64,000 nucleotides of DNA, taken from positions 9,610,001 to 9,674,000 of the forward strand of contig CP075494.1 of NCBI GenBank assembly GCA_021613535.1, read 5' to 3'. Below the pieces are notes generated by a model. It saw nothing but the letters and a program-made list of their open reading frames with translations. It ran no database searches and had not been told where the DNA came from. The translations under genes and the position numbers were made by a program. Shown here in pieces: positions 14,601 to 30,302 of the stretch (the stretch's first letter is position 1; each line of letters starts with the position of its first letter). This stretch comes from Adineta vaga (lineage: Eukaryota > Rotifera).

Positions 14601-14786
14601 GTTCAGGATGAAACAATTTCAGAAACTCTAACAACTATTTCATCTTCATCACCCTTTGGTGATATACTTGTTGTCAGTGGTGGAGATGGATACATTGACT
14701 TTCGTCAAGGCAACACGACAGTAATCGCAGAGAAAACGAATAGAAATGTATCGTATCTTATTGTATGGCATTTGGGTTCAGTTTAA
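8683..14786 (+). CDS. MAPK8IP3/SPAG9-like: JNK-interacting protein 3/4 family scaffold (JIP3/JIP4, SPAG9, UNC-16)
   Basis: Gene with about twenty exons. JIP3/4 proteins tether kinesin-1 and dynein/dynactin to vesicles and lysosomes and bind JNK-pathway kinases. Seen in order: an N-terminal RH1 block ([29 protein letters not shown]) followed by coiled coil with [17 protein letters not shown]; an acidic linker; the leucine zipper ([30 protein letters not shown]); the RH2 block ([32 protein letters not shown]); and a long WD40-like beta-propeller. The propeller shows [86 protein letters not shown] and [12 protein letters not shown], ending [11 protein letters not shown]. Vertebrate members are about 1,300 residues; this one looks somewhat shorter, mostly in the linkers. 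One protein appears to stand for the JIP3/JIP4 pair. Confidence 0.95.
9841..9926 (+). other. Ambiguous intron in the JIP3/4 linker
   Basis: After GACTGCTGATG two in-frame splicing choices reach the same acceptor at TCAAG|AATCGAATG. One uses the strong donor GTAAGC and removes about 86 nt. The other keeps a segment reading [18 protein letters not shown] and uses a later GTAAAT donor, leaving an intron of only about 28 nt. I cannot tell which is used. Confidence 0.5.
10050..10069. repeat. (TA)n microsatellite in a JIP3/4 intron
   Basis: Simple TA dinucleotide repeat of about 20 bases inside an intron. Confidence 0.9.
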
Positions 14787-15270
14787 TGATCAAAGACAGA
14801 TTTCTCACCTAGTCAATCTGACTGATACATTTACGTTGTTTACAGTGATGTATTTTTAAGCACGATTAATACTTTATACATATAATTGTTCGCTTCTCTT
14901 TATCTTATTATCTATTCTAGTTGTTTTCTTATATCTCTAGTTATTTATCATGTCTATGCGAAAACAAATCTATTTATTGTTTTGGATATTTAGATATGTC
15001 TGTTCACGTTTTGTGATGGGATAAATAAACTTTCTTTTAAAATTCAATAGATCAATCCAATATAAAATCATTTGATATTTGAGGTTGTAAAACATTATTG
15101 CTTATCTATCTAAAATTTATGTTGAGTTTGATATTTACTGAATGCATGAGTCATATAATGAAAGAACAAAGAGCAACATACTTTGTTCTTATCATCTGTA
15201 TCATTTTACATATGAAAGTAATATTCAACGTTAGTCTTTAAATCCATTGATTGATTTTCTAATTCTAAGT
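14787..15270. other. 3' flank of JIP3/4 with poly(A) signal
   Basis: About 480 bases without a gene. An AATAAA at 15024-15029 lies about 240 bases after the JIP3/4 stop and is a plausible polyadenylation signal. Just before 15271 the sequence TTTTCTAATTCTAAG resembles a 3' splice site for the next gene. Confidence 0.5.
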
Positions 15271-16101
15271 ATGAATAATAGTTCAAATTATATTCAATTT
15301 CAAGATCCAAACGAACTTCGTCAAGCTATTCGTTCGGGTGAATTTAAAGCAACTACCAGTAGTCAATGTCCACAATATATTCAAGCGAATATGGTGATAC
15401 TACCGAAATCTGTTTCGAATAAATTCCTTGAATTTTGTCGATCAAATCCACGAGCTTGTCCTCTTCTTGAAATGTTACCAGCTGGTTCGTATAAACCGAC
15501 TAAATTAGCTAAAACTGATGCGGATATACGGACAGATTTACCAAAATATCGTATTTTTGAAAATGGGCAATTGATCAAAGAAGTTACCGATATACAAGAA
15601 TATTGGAATGATGAGATGGTTACATTTCTTCTCGGTTGTTCATTTTCATTTGAAAATGCTTTACAACAGAATGGTATTCGTATAAAAAATATTGATGAAA
15701 AGAAAAATGTATCAATGTATAAATGTTCAAAAATTCAATGTCCAGGTCCACTCGAACATGTGACATTAATTGTTTCTATGAGACCCATTCGTAATGATCA
15801 AGTTGAATTAGCTAAGAAAATAACTGGAGAATCACATTTTCAAAAAACACATGGTGAACCTTTATATTGTGGTTATAATTATGTTGAAGAATTAGGTGTA
15901 AACAAAGATTTAAATCAAGTTGATTTTGGTGATTCAGTAACAGTCGATCAACAAACGGAAACACCTTGTTTTTGGTACTGTGGTGTTACAGGAATTATGG
16001 CTGCAATTGAAATTAGTCAAATGGAGAAAGGTTTCTGTATAACACATTCTCCGGGATATATGTTTGTATCAGATATTAAAGAAGATGAAGACATTTTATG
16101 A
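15271..16101 (+). CDS. DUF1445 putative hydro-lyase / D-glutamate cyclase-like protein, intronless
   Basis: A single uninterrupted frame of 276 codons from MNNSSNYIQFQDP; an in-frame ATG 24 bases upstream (15247) is possible. I prefer 15271 because TTTCTAATTCTAAG just before it looks like a splice acceptor. It matches the DUF1445/UPF0317 family. Blocks seen: CPQYIQANMVILPK, FCRSNPRACPLLEMLPAG, DIRTDLPKYRIFENGQL, VTFLLGCSFSFENAL, the GPLEHVTLIVSMRP strand and FCITHSPGYMFVSD. In animals the family occurs as one domain of the mitochondrial D-glutamate cyclase DGLUCY, fused to a second domain; bacteria have free-standing proteins of about this length. This copy has only the one domain, no intron, and no clear mitochondrial presequence. 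That favours a bacterial-type gene acquired horizontally, but phylogeny is needed. The biochemical activity is not established from the sequence. Confidence 0.85.
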   Translation: MNNSSNYIQFQDPNELRQAIRSGEFKATTSSQCPQYIQANMVILPKSVSNKFLEFCRSNPRACPLLEMLPAGSYKPTKLAKTDADIRTDLPKYRIFENGQLIKEVTDIQEYWNDEMVTFLLGCSFSFENALQQNGIRIKNIDEKKNVSMYKCSKIQCPGPLEHVTLIVSMRPIRNDQVELAKKITGESHFQKTHGEPLYCGYNYVEELGVNKDLNQVDFGDSVTVDQQTETPCFWYCGVTGIMAAIEISQMEKGFCITHSPGYMFVSDIKEDEDIL

Positions 16102-17534
16102 ATTAATAAATTCTTTATTTAACTTTGAATATCAAAGAATAGCAAATAATATACAATTAGTTTATTGATAATTGTCGATGAACTTTATTCATATGATTTT
16201 GTTCGTATCAACATTGATTTCGATAGATCTTTACAAGAACATGAACTAATTGAAGACGAAATTGTTCTGATACACAGATATGTATATATAAAATGGACTC
16301 TATAACAATTTAATCTTTTCATGCATACCGTAAAGAAACAATAATATAAAATAGTAGATTTCGACAAGTAAACTTAGTTTAACGTAATTGTTGATGCCAT
16401 CGATTACATGAACAAGTTGCAAAAACTTGATCAAATGTTGTTAAGATGCTAAATTGTCAAAGATACCAACGAAATTTACCATAGAATATTGATGTTCCTG
16501 CAGCAAAATATAGCTATTCCCAAATAGAGAATTAATTGGTTTGGACAACAATGTAAATGTAGAGATTGTCAGTGTAAATCTATATTGATCGTAAACGAAC
16601 TTTTTTCTACCGAAATTAGCAAGAAAAATACTTTTTTAAACAATATTCTGAAAACTTCTTTGGTTAGAAGAATAAAACTTCTTATTTCTGTAAACAATAG
16701 CGAATCATTTTAACGTTCAAAACTTTGTTGAGAAGTAAATTCACTTCGTATAATTACATTTGATTGATGTCAATATCATGAATCCCTGATTTGTAACGAT
16801 ATTTAGATTTAGATTTTTATGAACTAAATGAAAAAGAACGAGGTAATTATGAAAATCGTGATTATTATAAGTTTTCCTACATGAATCATTTATTCAGAGT
16901 TACTCGCTTCAACGAACAATTATAAGATTAATTCTAATTTTAAAATCGAACGAAGATAAAAATATAATTCATTATTTTCAATTCCAATATCGAATCTATA
17001 AATCTGTGGCAACTACTATTAATATAGAAATACTGAAGATCCTTTGTACAACACAATACCAAGATGTCTTCGTATATATTCAACACTTTGACAATACTTG
17101 TCTATAGTTGTTATCAACAATCTATCTTTTCATGAATAATTTATGATTGACAAGTTTATATTGTGGAACTGACAAAGATGTTTTTTGTCATATGCGTTTT
17201 AATTCATATAGTGATATTGATAAACAAAATTACGAATGAAAGCAAAAGCAGAAGCGTATTTTGAGTGTATTATTTCATTATTGTGCCTTGATTTAGTTTC
17301 TAACTATTTTATTTCTTAGAATATAGAATATTAATAGACAGGTGTCGGCAGACATCAAAGAATAAATTCTAAAAGAATTTTTGAAAGTTTTGTTTCATCA
17401 TGTAAACTGAATAATTAAAAAATACGTGATAAAAAGAAGAAACTACAGTAATCTTCTACTATATTCTCATTTCTTCGATTTCTTTGAACGTGTATTGTCG
17501 AAAGGATTTCTGAAATTTGTTTTTCAAATAAACG
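16102..17534. other. Non-coding spacer
   Basis: 1.4 kb, AT-rich, between two plus-strand single-exon genes. No open frame with recognisable content, no RNA gene and no repeat array seen. Confidence 0.6.
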
Positions 17535-18524
17535 ATGGCTATCATGATGTCAAATGAAACACGTACCAATGCAACAGTGTCTGATGAATCGTCATCATCT
17601 TCAAGTATAGGAATAATTTTATCACCAAGAACTCGTTTCTGGATTTTTCTTGCTTTTGAAATTCCATCAGTTTTCTGTTCTCTTTTTCTGCTCTACAATC
17701 TTATCTTTGATCGAATACAAAGAAAAGCACTCAATAATCATATCATCGTCGTTATTCTCATTTTGACTTTTCTTATGCTCATTATTGATTTTCCAAATTA
17801 TCTTACTGTTCTGTATTCTGGCTCTGTTTTGATACAGTCACCGGTGAACTGTTCTTTTTGGTTATTTGTTGACATTGCTGGCTTCTATGGAATTGGTATA
17901 TTAATGGCATGGGCATCGATTGAAAGACATATTTTAGTTTTTCATAATCGATGGCTTCATAATCGAAAGAATCGTTTTTTACTTCATTATCTACCCATTG
18001 GTTTAATCATTTTGTATCTTTGTATATTCTATACTATCATTATATTCTTTGCAGCATGTGAAAATGTATTTGATTATACACAATTTGTTTGTTCAGGTGC
18101 ATGTGTTTATCAATTTGAAGCTATTGCCATGACGGATGGATTTCTTAATGGTGTTATTCCATGTTTTTTAATCACAATATTCAATACTTTATTACTCATT
18201 CGTGTAATTAAACAAAAACAACGTCTTCGACAAAATATAGATTGGCGTAAATATCGGAGAATGATTATACAAATGATATCATGTACAGGACTTTTTCTAC
18301 TATTCGATTTGCCTTTAATGGGTCTTTATATCGCTCAAGCATTTGATGTACCCTACGGTGCAACGGGTCAGTTTGAAATGTTTGTGTACTTTCTTTCGTA
18401 TTTTATTATTCTTTGGATGCCTTTCGTATGTCTTGGAACATCACCAGAAATACTGATGAAATTGAAGAAAATTATCAGAACACAACGTATCAATAACTCT
18501 ATTACTATACAACGCACATTATAG
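17535..18524 (+). CDS. Rhodopsin-like 7TM receptor, intronless, rotifer-type orphan
   Basis: A 329-residue single-exon protein with seven hydrophobic segments at about residues 35-57, 68-90, 104-128, 148-172, 195-216, 245-270 and 280-303. The N-terminus is short and Ser/Thr-rich, with N-glycosylation sequons NET and NAT. The end of TM3 reads WASIERHILVF, so the usual DRY is ERH. A cysteine at the TM3 start (NCSFW) and several in the second extracellular loop (CENVFDYTQFVCSGAC) could form the standard disulfide. A short basic C-tail follows TM7. It is class-A-like but close to no named receptor that I recognise; the ligand is unknown. Such single-exon receptors occur in large families in rotifers. 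Confidence 0.85.
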   Translation: MAIMMSNETRTNATVSDESSSSSSIGIILSPRTRFWIFLAFEIPSVFCSLFLLYNLIFDRIQRKALNNHIIVVILILTFLMLIIDFPNYLTVLYSGSVLIQSPVNCSFWLFVDIAGFYGIGILMAWASIERHILVFHNRWLHNRKNRFLLHYLPIGLIILYLCIFYTIIIFFAACENVFDYTQFVCSGACVYQFEAIAMTDGFLNGVIPCFLITIFNTLLLIRVIKQKQRLRQNIDWRKYRRMIIQMISCTGLFLLFDLPLMGLYIAQAFDVPYGATGQFEMFVYFLSYFIILWMPFVCLGTSPEILMKLKKIIRTQRINNSITIQRTL

Positions 18525-18977
18525 ATTTGACGGTTACACAATAGTTTTATTTTTTAATTCTGCTGTGTAAATTTTAAAATATGTTGTGTGAAATAATTTG
18601 AAAAAAATAAAAAGTACAATGATTTTCAATAAGGACAATGTTCAGATGTGAACACCAAAGAATATTACATCCAGACTACCTGGAACGATGAACATTTTCA
18701 TCTACTATTTTATAGTTTTCATTTTGACTGAGAAATTCACTACTCTGCTGTATACTTCTGCCATCTATCTGTGAGAATAATGATTGAGTAGATACATTCT
18801 TTCACAGTATCCGTTTTTTAGTTTTCTTTCGAAAGAAAATTCTTCTAGTTAGTTATTTCATTCATTCATTCCGTATTTCTTCATCTTCAATTCAATAAAT
18901 CTTCACAACAGTACGAATCTATTCTCAAATCCTGATTATTAATATTTCTAGATCACATCAATAATTCCTACTAAATA
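18525..18977. promoter_or_regulatory. Spacer upstream of DDX46
   Basis: About 450 bases holding the 3' flank of the receptor gene and the DDX46 promoter/leader. TATTTCTAG at about 18944-18952 is a candidate 3' splice site 25 bases before the DDX46 start codon. Confidence 0.45.
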
Positions 18978-24233
<5,256 letters not shown>

Positions 24234-24876
24234 ATTGAATCATTTTCGGACACAAATTCATTTTTCTTTGTTTGTTCTTCTATGTTTTCTAAAAATCGAA
24301 TTTTGTCTTTTTTTTTCTTTATGACTTGTCTATATATTGTCCATTCGTGATGAGCACTATGATGTTTATCTATCTAGTTGTTAAACACACAAGGAAAATA
24401 ACAGAGTACTATCATATTGAAATAAAGCTTCACGTACAAAGAATTCTATGAACATAAAATGACTTTCACTCGGATATCCAATTACTATATATATATATAT
24501 ATTATAACATATCATTACCTTAAGTATACTGACTTGAATAGATATTGCGTTGACTACTAACGCCATCTATTGATCAACTACAAACTTAATATAGAAAAAT
24601 TGTCGATCTATTATTCTGATGTTTATTTTATCAATTCACATAGCTTTAGTTGAAGTTATTTTTCTGAATATTTCAATCCTAATCTTATCATTTGCTATAA
24701 AACGATCAATACGAAAGCCAAAAGTTCATGCTTATTTATTTGTTTTTTTTTCTTTCCTTTCCTTTCCTTCTATTGCGCATCAAGCAAAACCTCACATAGA
24801 GAAAAAGAAATGTTTTATCCAGGTGACTTTTTCTAAGAATAATAACCCAATTTCAGATATCTTCATACAGACCAAC
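24234..24876. other. Spacer between DDX46 and PDCD4 with (TA)n repeat
   Basis: About 640 bases including a (TA)n run at 24486-24502. The end of the spacer has two 3' splice-site-like sequences (TTTCAG at 24851-24856 and TTCATACAG at 24862-24870), the second six bases before the PDCD4 ATG. Confidence 0.55.
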
Positions 24877-26495
24877 ATGTCAACGAGCGCCGAAGAAAAA
24901 GCCGAAGTTGATGCACTTATTGCTCAATTAAGTTCCTCACAAGATAATGACAGAAAAACCTCATCCAATATAAGCAGTAGTCCTGATGCTACTTCATCTG
25001 AACGTAAACGCATCTATATTCGTCAAAATTCAGGATCGAATTCGAACAATCATTCTTCTGGTTCACCTACGGATGCACATAAACATTTGTTACAGAAAAA
25101 TGCAAAACTTTCTAAGAAGAATGATCGTAAATCAAGACAAGGTTCGTTCAGGAAATGAAAGGAAAATTTTGATTATATATTTACTTGATTCTATTTTCAT
25201 AGGGAAAGGTCGTGGTTTAGCTAAGAAAGGTGGTGGAGGTGGAAATTATACTTGGGGTAGTATGGGTTCCGAACTTCTCGACGAATATGCTGAAGACTTT
25301 GATGAAGAAGATCTGGATGATTTACAATATAATGAAGCGAAAGAAAAATTTCTTGCTGAAACAGCAACGGCAGCAGGACAAAGTCAATTAAAACCTATTG
25401 AAAACTTTGATAGAGATATTAAATTAATTATTGATGAATATTTTATTAATGGTGATGCAAATGATGTCGCACAATCCTTACGTAAATTTGATTTACGAAA
25501 ACATGGTGATGGAGAATTACTTGCCTATATAATTACAATAGCTTTAGAAAAATCGAATGTTCATAAAGAATTAATATCACGTCTTTTACATGATCTTAAT
25601 GGCGCTATATTTCGTGCAAATGATTATATTAATTGTTTCAATACATTATTGACAACATTGAATGATTTATCACTGGATAATCCTGAATGTTCTACTGACA
25701 TTGGTAAAAAGAAGAATTTTCTAACTTGAATATTTTCGAGATTATTCGATTGCTTTTTTCTTTCTCAAGGTAAATTCATTGCTCGTTCAATTGCCGATAA
25801 ATGTATTGATAATACGAATGGAAAATACTTCGCACGTTATAAAGGCAATGTGAAATGTGCGAAAATGCAAGCTGCTCTTGATAAAGCTGAGACACTTGTT
25901 TCTATGGGAGACTTTTATTTTCTTAATAATGTTTGGGGTGCCCGATCGAGTAAGTGTTTTTTTCTTCGAAATAATCGAATCTTTTGTTTGATTCTAGGTG
26001 GTTTTCGACCCGTGAGAGAATTAGCTGATAAAATGAGTTTTATTATTCATGAATATTATGATAGTGGTGATAGAGACGAAACAATTCGTTGTTTAAAAGA
26101 ATTGAATGTTCCACATTTTTTTCATGAATTCATCTATGGATTAATGGATTTCTGTTTGGGAAAAAATACTGAACGGTTAGTTGATTTTAAAATTCTAACG
26201 ATTCATCTATCCTTTATAATATTGTAGTGCCCAACAATTAACTATTGATTTATTGGAAACATTAACAAAAACAACTGTTATTACATATGATCAATTAAAA
26301 ACTGGTATGTTTCGTTTATTCGATGATATGGATGATATTCAACTAGATGTTCCAAATGTCTATGAACAATTACAAATCCTTATTAAACAATTAGATGAGA
26401 AGAAAATTCTCAATCAGGATATTATATCAAATATTCCTGAAAAAGGACGAAAACGTTTAACAAGCGGTGATGAAAATCCCAAACAAATCAACTGA
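24877..26495 (+). CDS. PDCD4: PDCD4, translation inhibitor with two MA3 domains
   Basis: Five exons (24877-25141, 25203-25703, 25770-25949, 25998-26175, 26228-26495) join to 463 codons; human PDCD4 has 469. PDCD4 binds the eIF4A helicase through two MA3 domains and blocks cap-dependent translation. Seen: a Ser-rich N-terminus; the basic Gly-rich stretch GKGRGLAKKGGGGG; MA3-1 starting at DRDIKLIIDEYFINGDANDV and containing GKFIARSIADKCI and ARYKGNVKCAKMQAALDKAE; MA3-2 starting at LADKMSFIIHEYYDSGD with CLKELNVPHFFHEFIYGLMD; and the C-terminal GRKRLTSGDE, which corresponds to the vertebrate GRKRF-S motif at the AKT site. The DSG-x-x-S beta-TrCP phosphodegron of vertebrate PDCD4 is not present in the N-terminus. 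Confidence 0.95.
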
Positions 26496-27779
26496 ATAAT
26501 CATGACAGTGTCAATTTTTAAGCAACAAAAAACCTTCAAATGATTTCTACAACTTTTTCTTTTCTCTCTCTGTCTCACTCTGTAAATTTACCTCTATATT
26601 AAATACAGTGACTTTCTTTTGTACATAATATTATTATTATTATTATTAAATAACGACATCGACACGCAATAGACAACATAGAATTTCAACGTTTTTTTTT
26701 CTTCTAGTGTCTTTGTATATATGAATAATTTGTCCTGGTTCTTTTTTTTCTTGTCAAAAATTAATTTGAAAATCATCACTCATCTTATTGTTTTATTCAT
26801 GTAATAAACTATAGTTTATTTAGCATATGTTCTCTTTTATTTCAAAAGACGAAGAAAAAAAAAAAGATCTGTCGATTATTTATTTACGTCAAAATAATTT
26901 TGTTTTTCTTCTAGATATAATCAATCATGATGAGATTTGTTTTGTATCATCATAAATAATTCATCGACAAGATCTGTAGAAAGTCTTTTATTATAAAATT
27001 GACGATTTTGAGTATACACTTAGACACTCAGTTTTCTATTTGATTTGCTCTTGAGAAACTTCATAAAACATCATTTCGTTTTATTCCTATTATATTCGAG
27101 AATCTGATGTTCGATTTCCTATTGATTCAGACAAGGTTAAATGTAGACATTCACAAATAATTTATACGAAAGAAAAAAACCTCCATATCTCATTTGTCTT
27201 CCTTCCATTTCTGTTGTTTCTCTATCGAAAATGTATTCGTTGAATTCATTAGATGCCGATTGAGGTGTAATTGAGAGCGTAAGTCATTCAATCGTTTGCA
27301 CACCTAAACGAAAGAAAAAGAGGGAGAGAGAGAGAGACAATCTGTTTGACGACAGTCTGTACTACGAAAAAAAACCGAAAGGCACATAGACAAATAATAC
27401 GCGCATGTCTTTTCGTCTAGTTCTTCTATCTTTGATTGAGACTATGTTTAATAATGTCAGAAAGAGAAGTACACACACACACACACACATACATTTCTTT
27501 TCATCTCATTCTTTGTTATTATTTTTCTTCATAACATTCCGTTTAAGTTCATCTTAAAGTTATTTATCTGAATGTTATAAATCAAGTTTGTTCATAAAGA
27601 ATCTCACTTTTGATTAGAAATGAAAGTATGTCTATTTATTCGGATACTTTCAATGCTATCGTTTAGATTATTGTTAAGATTAAATATAATACATTTGTGA
27701 AGTTTTGAAGGCGAATTTAACAAACGATCGTGATTTCTTTAGATTATGTAATTTATTTTCTTGTATAATTTTCACAACC
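26496..27779. other. Non-coding spacer with microsatellites
   Basis: About 1.28 kb with no supportable gene. It contains an (ATT)n run at about 26627-26647, a (GA)n run at about 27323-27337 and an (AC)n run at 27471-27489. It includes the PDCD4 3' region and the promoter of the next gene. The in-frame ATG at 27705 would add 25 hydrophobic residues to the next protein; I do not favour it. Confidence 0.6.
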
Positions 27780-30137
27780 ATGTCCGTCCTTGTGCCATTC
27801 ATTCCATCATCAACAAATACTCATCATCACTATTTTTCTAATGGAAATTTAACTCAAACAAATAAACATATGTCATTAACAAATCGTTCAATATCAAAAT
27901 TAACGAATGACAATGAGAATGATCATGTCCCACTTGGTGTTGTTAATTCCATGAAACAACGTTTACTGGATAAAGTCAATGAATCTTTAATAACGAATAA
28001 TCATTCAACATTTACACGTCATTCATTATCAAAAACATCTTCACGTGTATCATCAGATGAAAATTTATTACAAACAAAGCCAATTATATCACCATTGAAA
28101 CGTACAACACGTCTATCGCGTAGTCAAGATAGTTTATTAAATAATAATAATAATGCCGAATCATTCACATCATATTTACAACCAAAACAAGATGTCGTCA
28201 TTGTAGATGCAAATATATCAAACGAAGAAAATATTCTAAATCATCGACATTCATATACGGAATTACATGTTGATGAAGTACCTAAGCCTGGTATGTATTG
28301 ATCAGATATGTATGATTCGTTGAATGAAACTATCTTCTTCTTTGATTAGGTACGGTTACAACTGTAAAGAATATGTTTGAACGACAAATTCGTTTAAGTC
28401 GATTCGATTGTGATAAATTATCCAATACGCCATCGATGTCAGCATCTTCACGTGTTGTCAATAATCAACATCATCGAGAAATTTTAAGTCCAAATCGTTC
28501 ACGTAGTATTTCTCCAAATGATATGGCTTTACGGCAACGTCGAACAGTTATTGTGCCAACAGCAATATCATTACCTGTACCTTCATCATATCCTGATGTT
28601 GTTATATCTCATACACCGCCAATACCAGCTCAAATTGAAAGTAATAAAAATTCGAATGAACAAACAACGAATGAAAATAAGAAGAAAGAGAGTCTATTGA
28701 ATGAAACGACAAATATGAATGCGGATCATAATCGTCCGAATCTTTTACTTTCAACAACTTCTTTGTCAGATAAGACCGATTATCAACCATTAGATTTTAA
28801 AAGTCGTTTAGCTTTATTTAATCAAACAACGGCTATAGTTAAAAAACCAATAACACATTCTCATCCTGCTCCTCCACCACCAAATTTTCTCACAAAACCA
28901 GTAGTCCATCATCATCATTCCGAAAAAACAGATCATCCGTCCGATGAAGTTGTTCGATCATTTGTAAATACATCTAAAGCAGTGACATTTTTTGGTGGAA
29001 CAAAACTAAATGATAATAATAAATCAACATTACCAACATGCATACCTTCTCCACCTATGCCACCAGCGATTGTTAAAGAAGAACAATCATCTGAACTAGT
29101 AACTATTGATTTATTATATGCACCAGATATTATCGGTGGAAATGTCAAATTAAATAAATCATCTCTTTCTTCAGGAGTGAAAAAAGTATATGAATACTTT
29201 TATTAACGATAAATTTTTATCGATATTTCTATATAATTTAGGATGCTCGAGTTCAATTTACTGACAATGTTCATACATTTGAATATCCATCATTCCATAT
29301 CGTTATGGCTGAATTTAGTAATAGTACATCAGATAATGACGACGACAACGACGACGAAGAAAATGACGAGGAAGAAAATGGAATCAAAATAGTTCCTATC
29401 ATTGAGACTATGAATGAACAAATCGATGATGTGAATGATGATGAACTCGAACAATTAGCACGTATTAATGCAGATTTTAATACAAGTAATCTTAGTGAAA
29501 AATCATTACAACCCAAAGGTATATATACATATATATATATTTCATATACAATCTTGATTTATTATTCAAGAATGCAAATGTTTCCTCCATCTTAGCTTCA
29601 ATGACTGTGACAGTAGTATAAATAATGAGATTTCCGTCTGATTTGTTATAAACGATGTTCTTTTTCCTTTATCGTTCTTTTTCGAGAATTTTCTTCGCTT
29701 CCTGTTAGTTTTCATTTGATCTTTTCTTGCACTCATTCTGAACTCAGAGTTCTTGTAAACAACATCTGACGTCATCGAGAGGAATAATTAATACAGAGAC
29801 AGACTGATGAAGAAGAAGAAGAAGAAAAACAAAAACAAAATGTATTGTAATCTAATAGAATGAATACCAAATAATATGTTCTACAGTAAGTAAGATGTTA
29901 GTTTTCTTTTCTATTTTAGGTACTTTACATACATTTCGTCCAACTCATCTTGATCAATATGAATTAGGTAGTCAACATGATTCTTTGCCATATTCGACTA
30001 CGTCAGATATCTTTACACGTGAGAATTATTTTCATCTTACAAATCATTCCTCATTTAAACAAAACAAATCACCATTTGAAATGACGAATAATATTCAATG
30101 GAGTACAATGTCAACAACTACAGATTTACTTTTTTGA
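27780..30137 (+). CDS. Unrecognised low-complexity protein with possible PP1-docking motifs
   Basis: Four exons (27780-28290, 28350-29185, 29242-29518, 29920-30137) join in frame to 613 codons from MSVLVPFIPSSTNTHHH. I do not recognise the family with confidence. The protein is mostly Ser/Thr/Asn/Pro-rich and probably disordered. Better-ordered islands: VNSMKQRLLDKVNESL; TVTTVKNMFERQIRLSRF; LDFKSRLALFNQ; KAVTFFGGTKL; GGNVKLNKSSLSSG; and DARVQFTDNVHTFEYPSF. RVQF, and KAVTF more loosely, fit the RVxF pattern for docking protein phosphatase 1. The islands resemble actin/PP1 regulators in style. A poly-Pro piece (HPAPPPPNF) could bind SH3 or EVH1 domains, and an Asp/Glu-rich block lies near 29335-29380. 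A cytoskeletal or phosphatase-regulatory role is inference only. Confidence 0.75.
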
Positions 30138-30302
30138 TTCATTTTTTCTTTCTTTCTTCGTTGTTGTAATTATTCATTTTCAATTAATGGAATTTAGACA
30201 GAATGTCAGTTAATCTTTATGACCTTTTTTCTTTTATAAAAATTCTTTCAAAAATGAAAATAACACATTTTTTCTTTATGAGAATAGAATTTCTTCTAGA
30301 TC

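Noticed and set aside
28933-29516. Two minus-strand frames (28933-29148 and 29271-29516)
   Set aside because: Both are antisense to the four-exon gene at 27780-30137, whose splice junctions keep frame.
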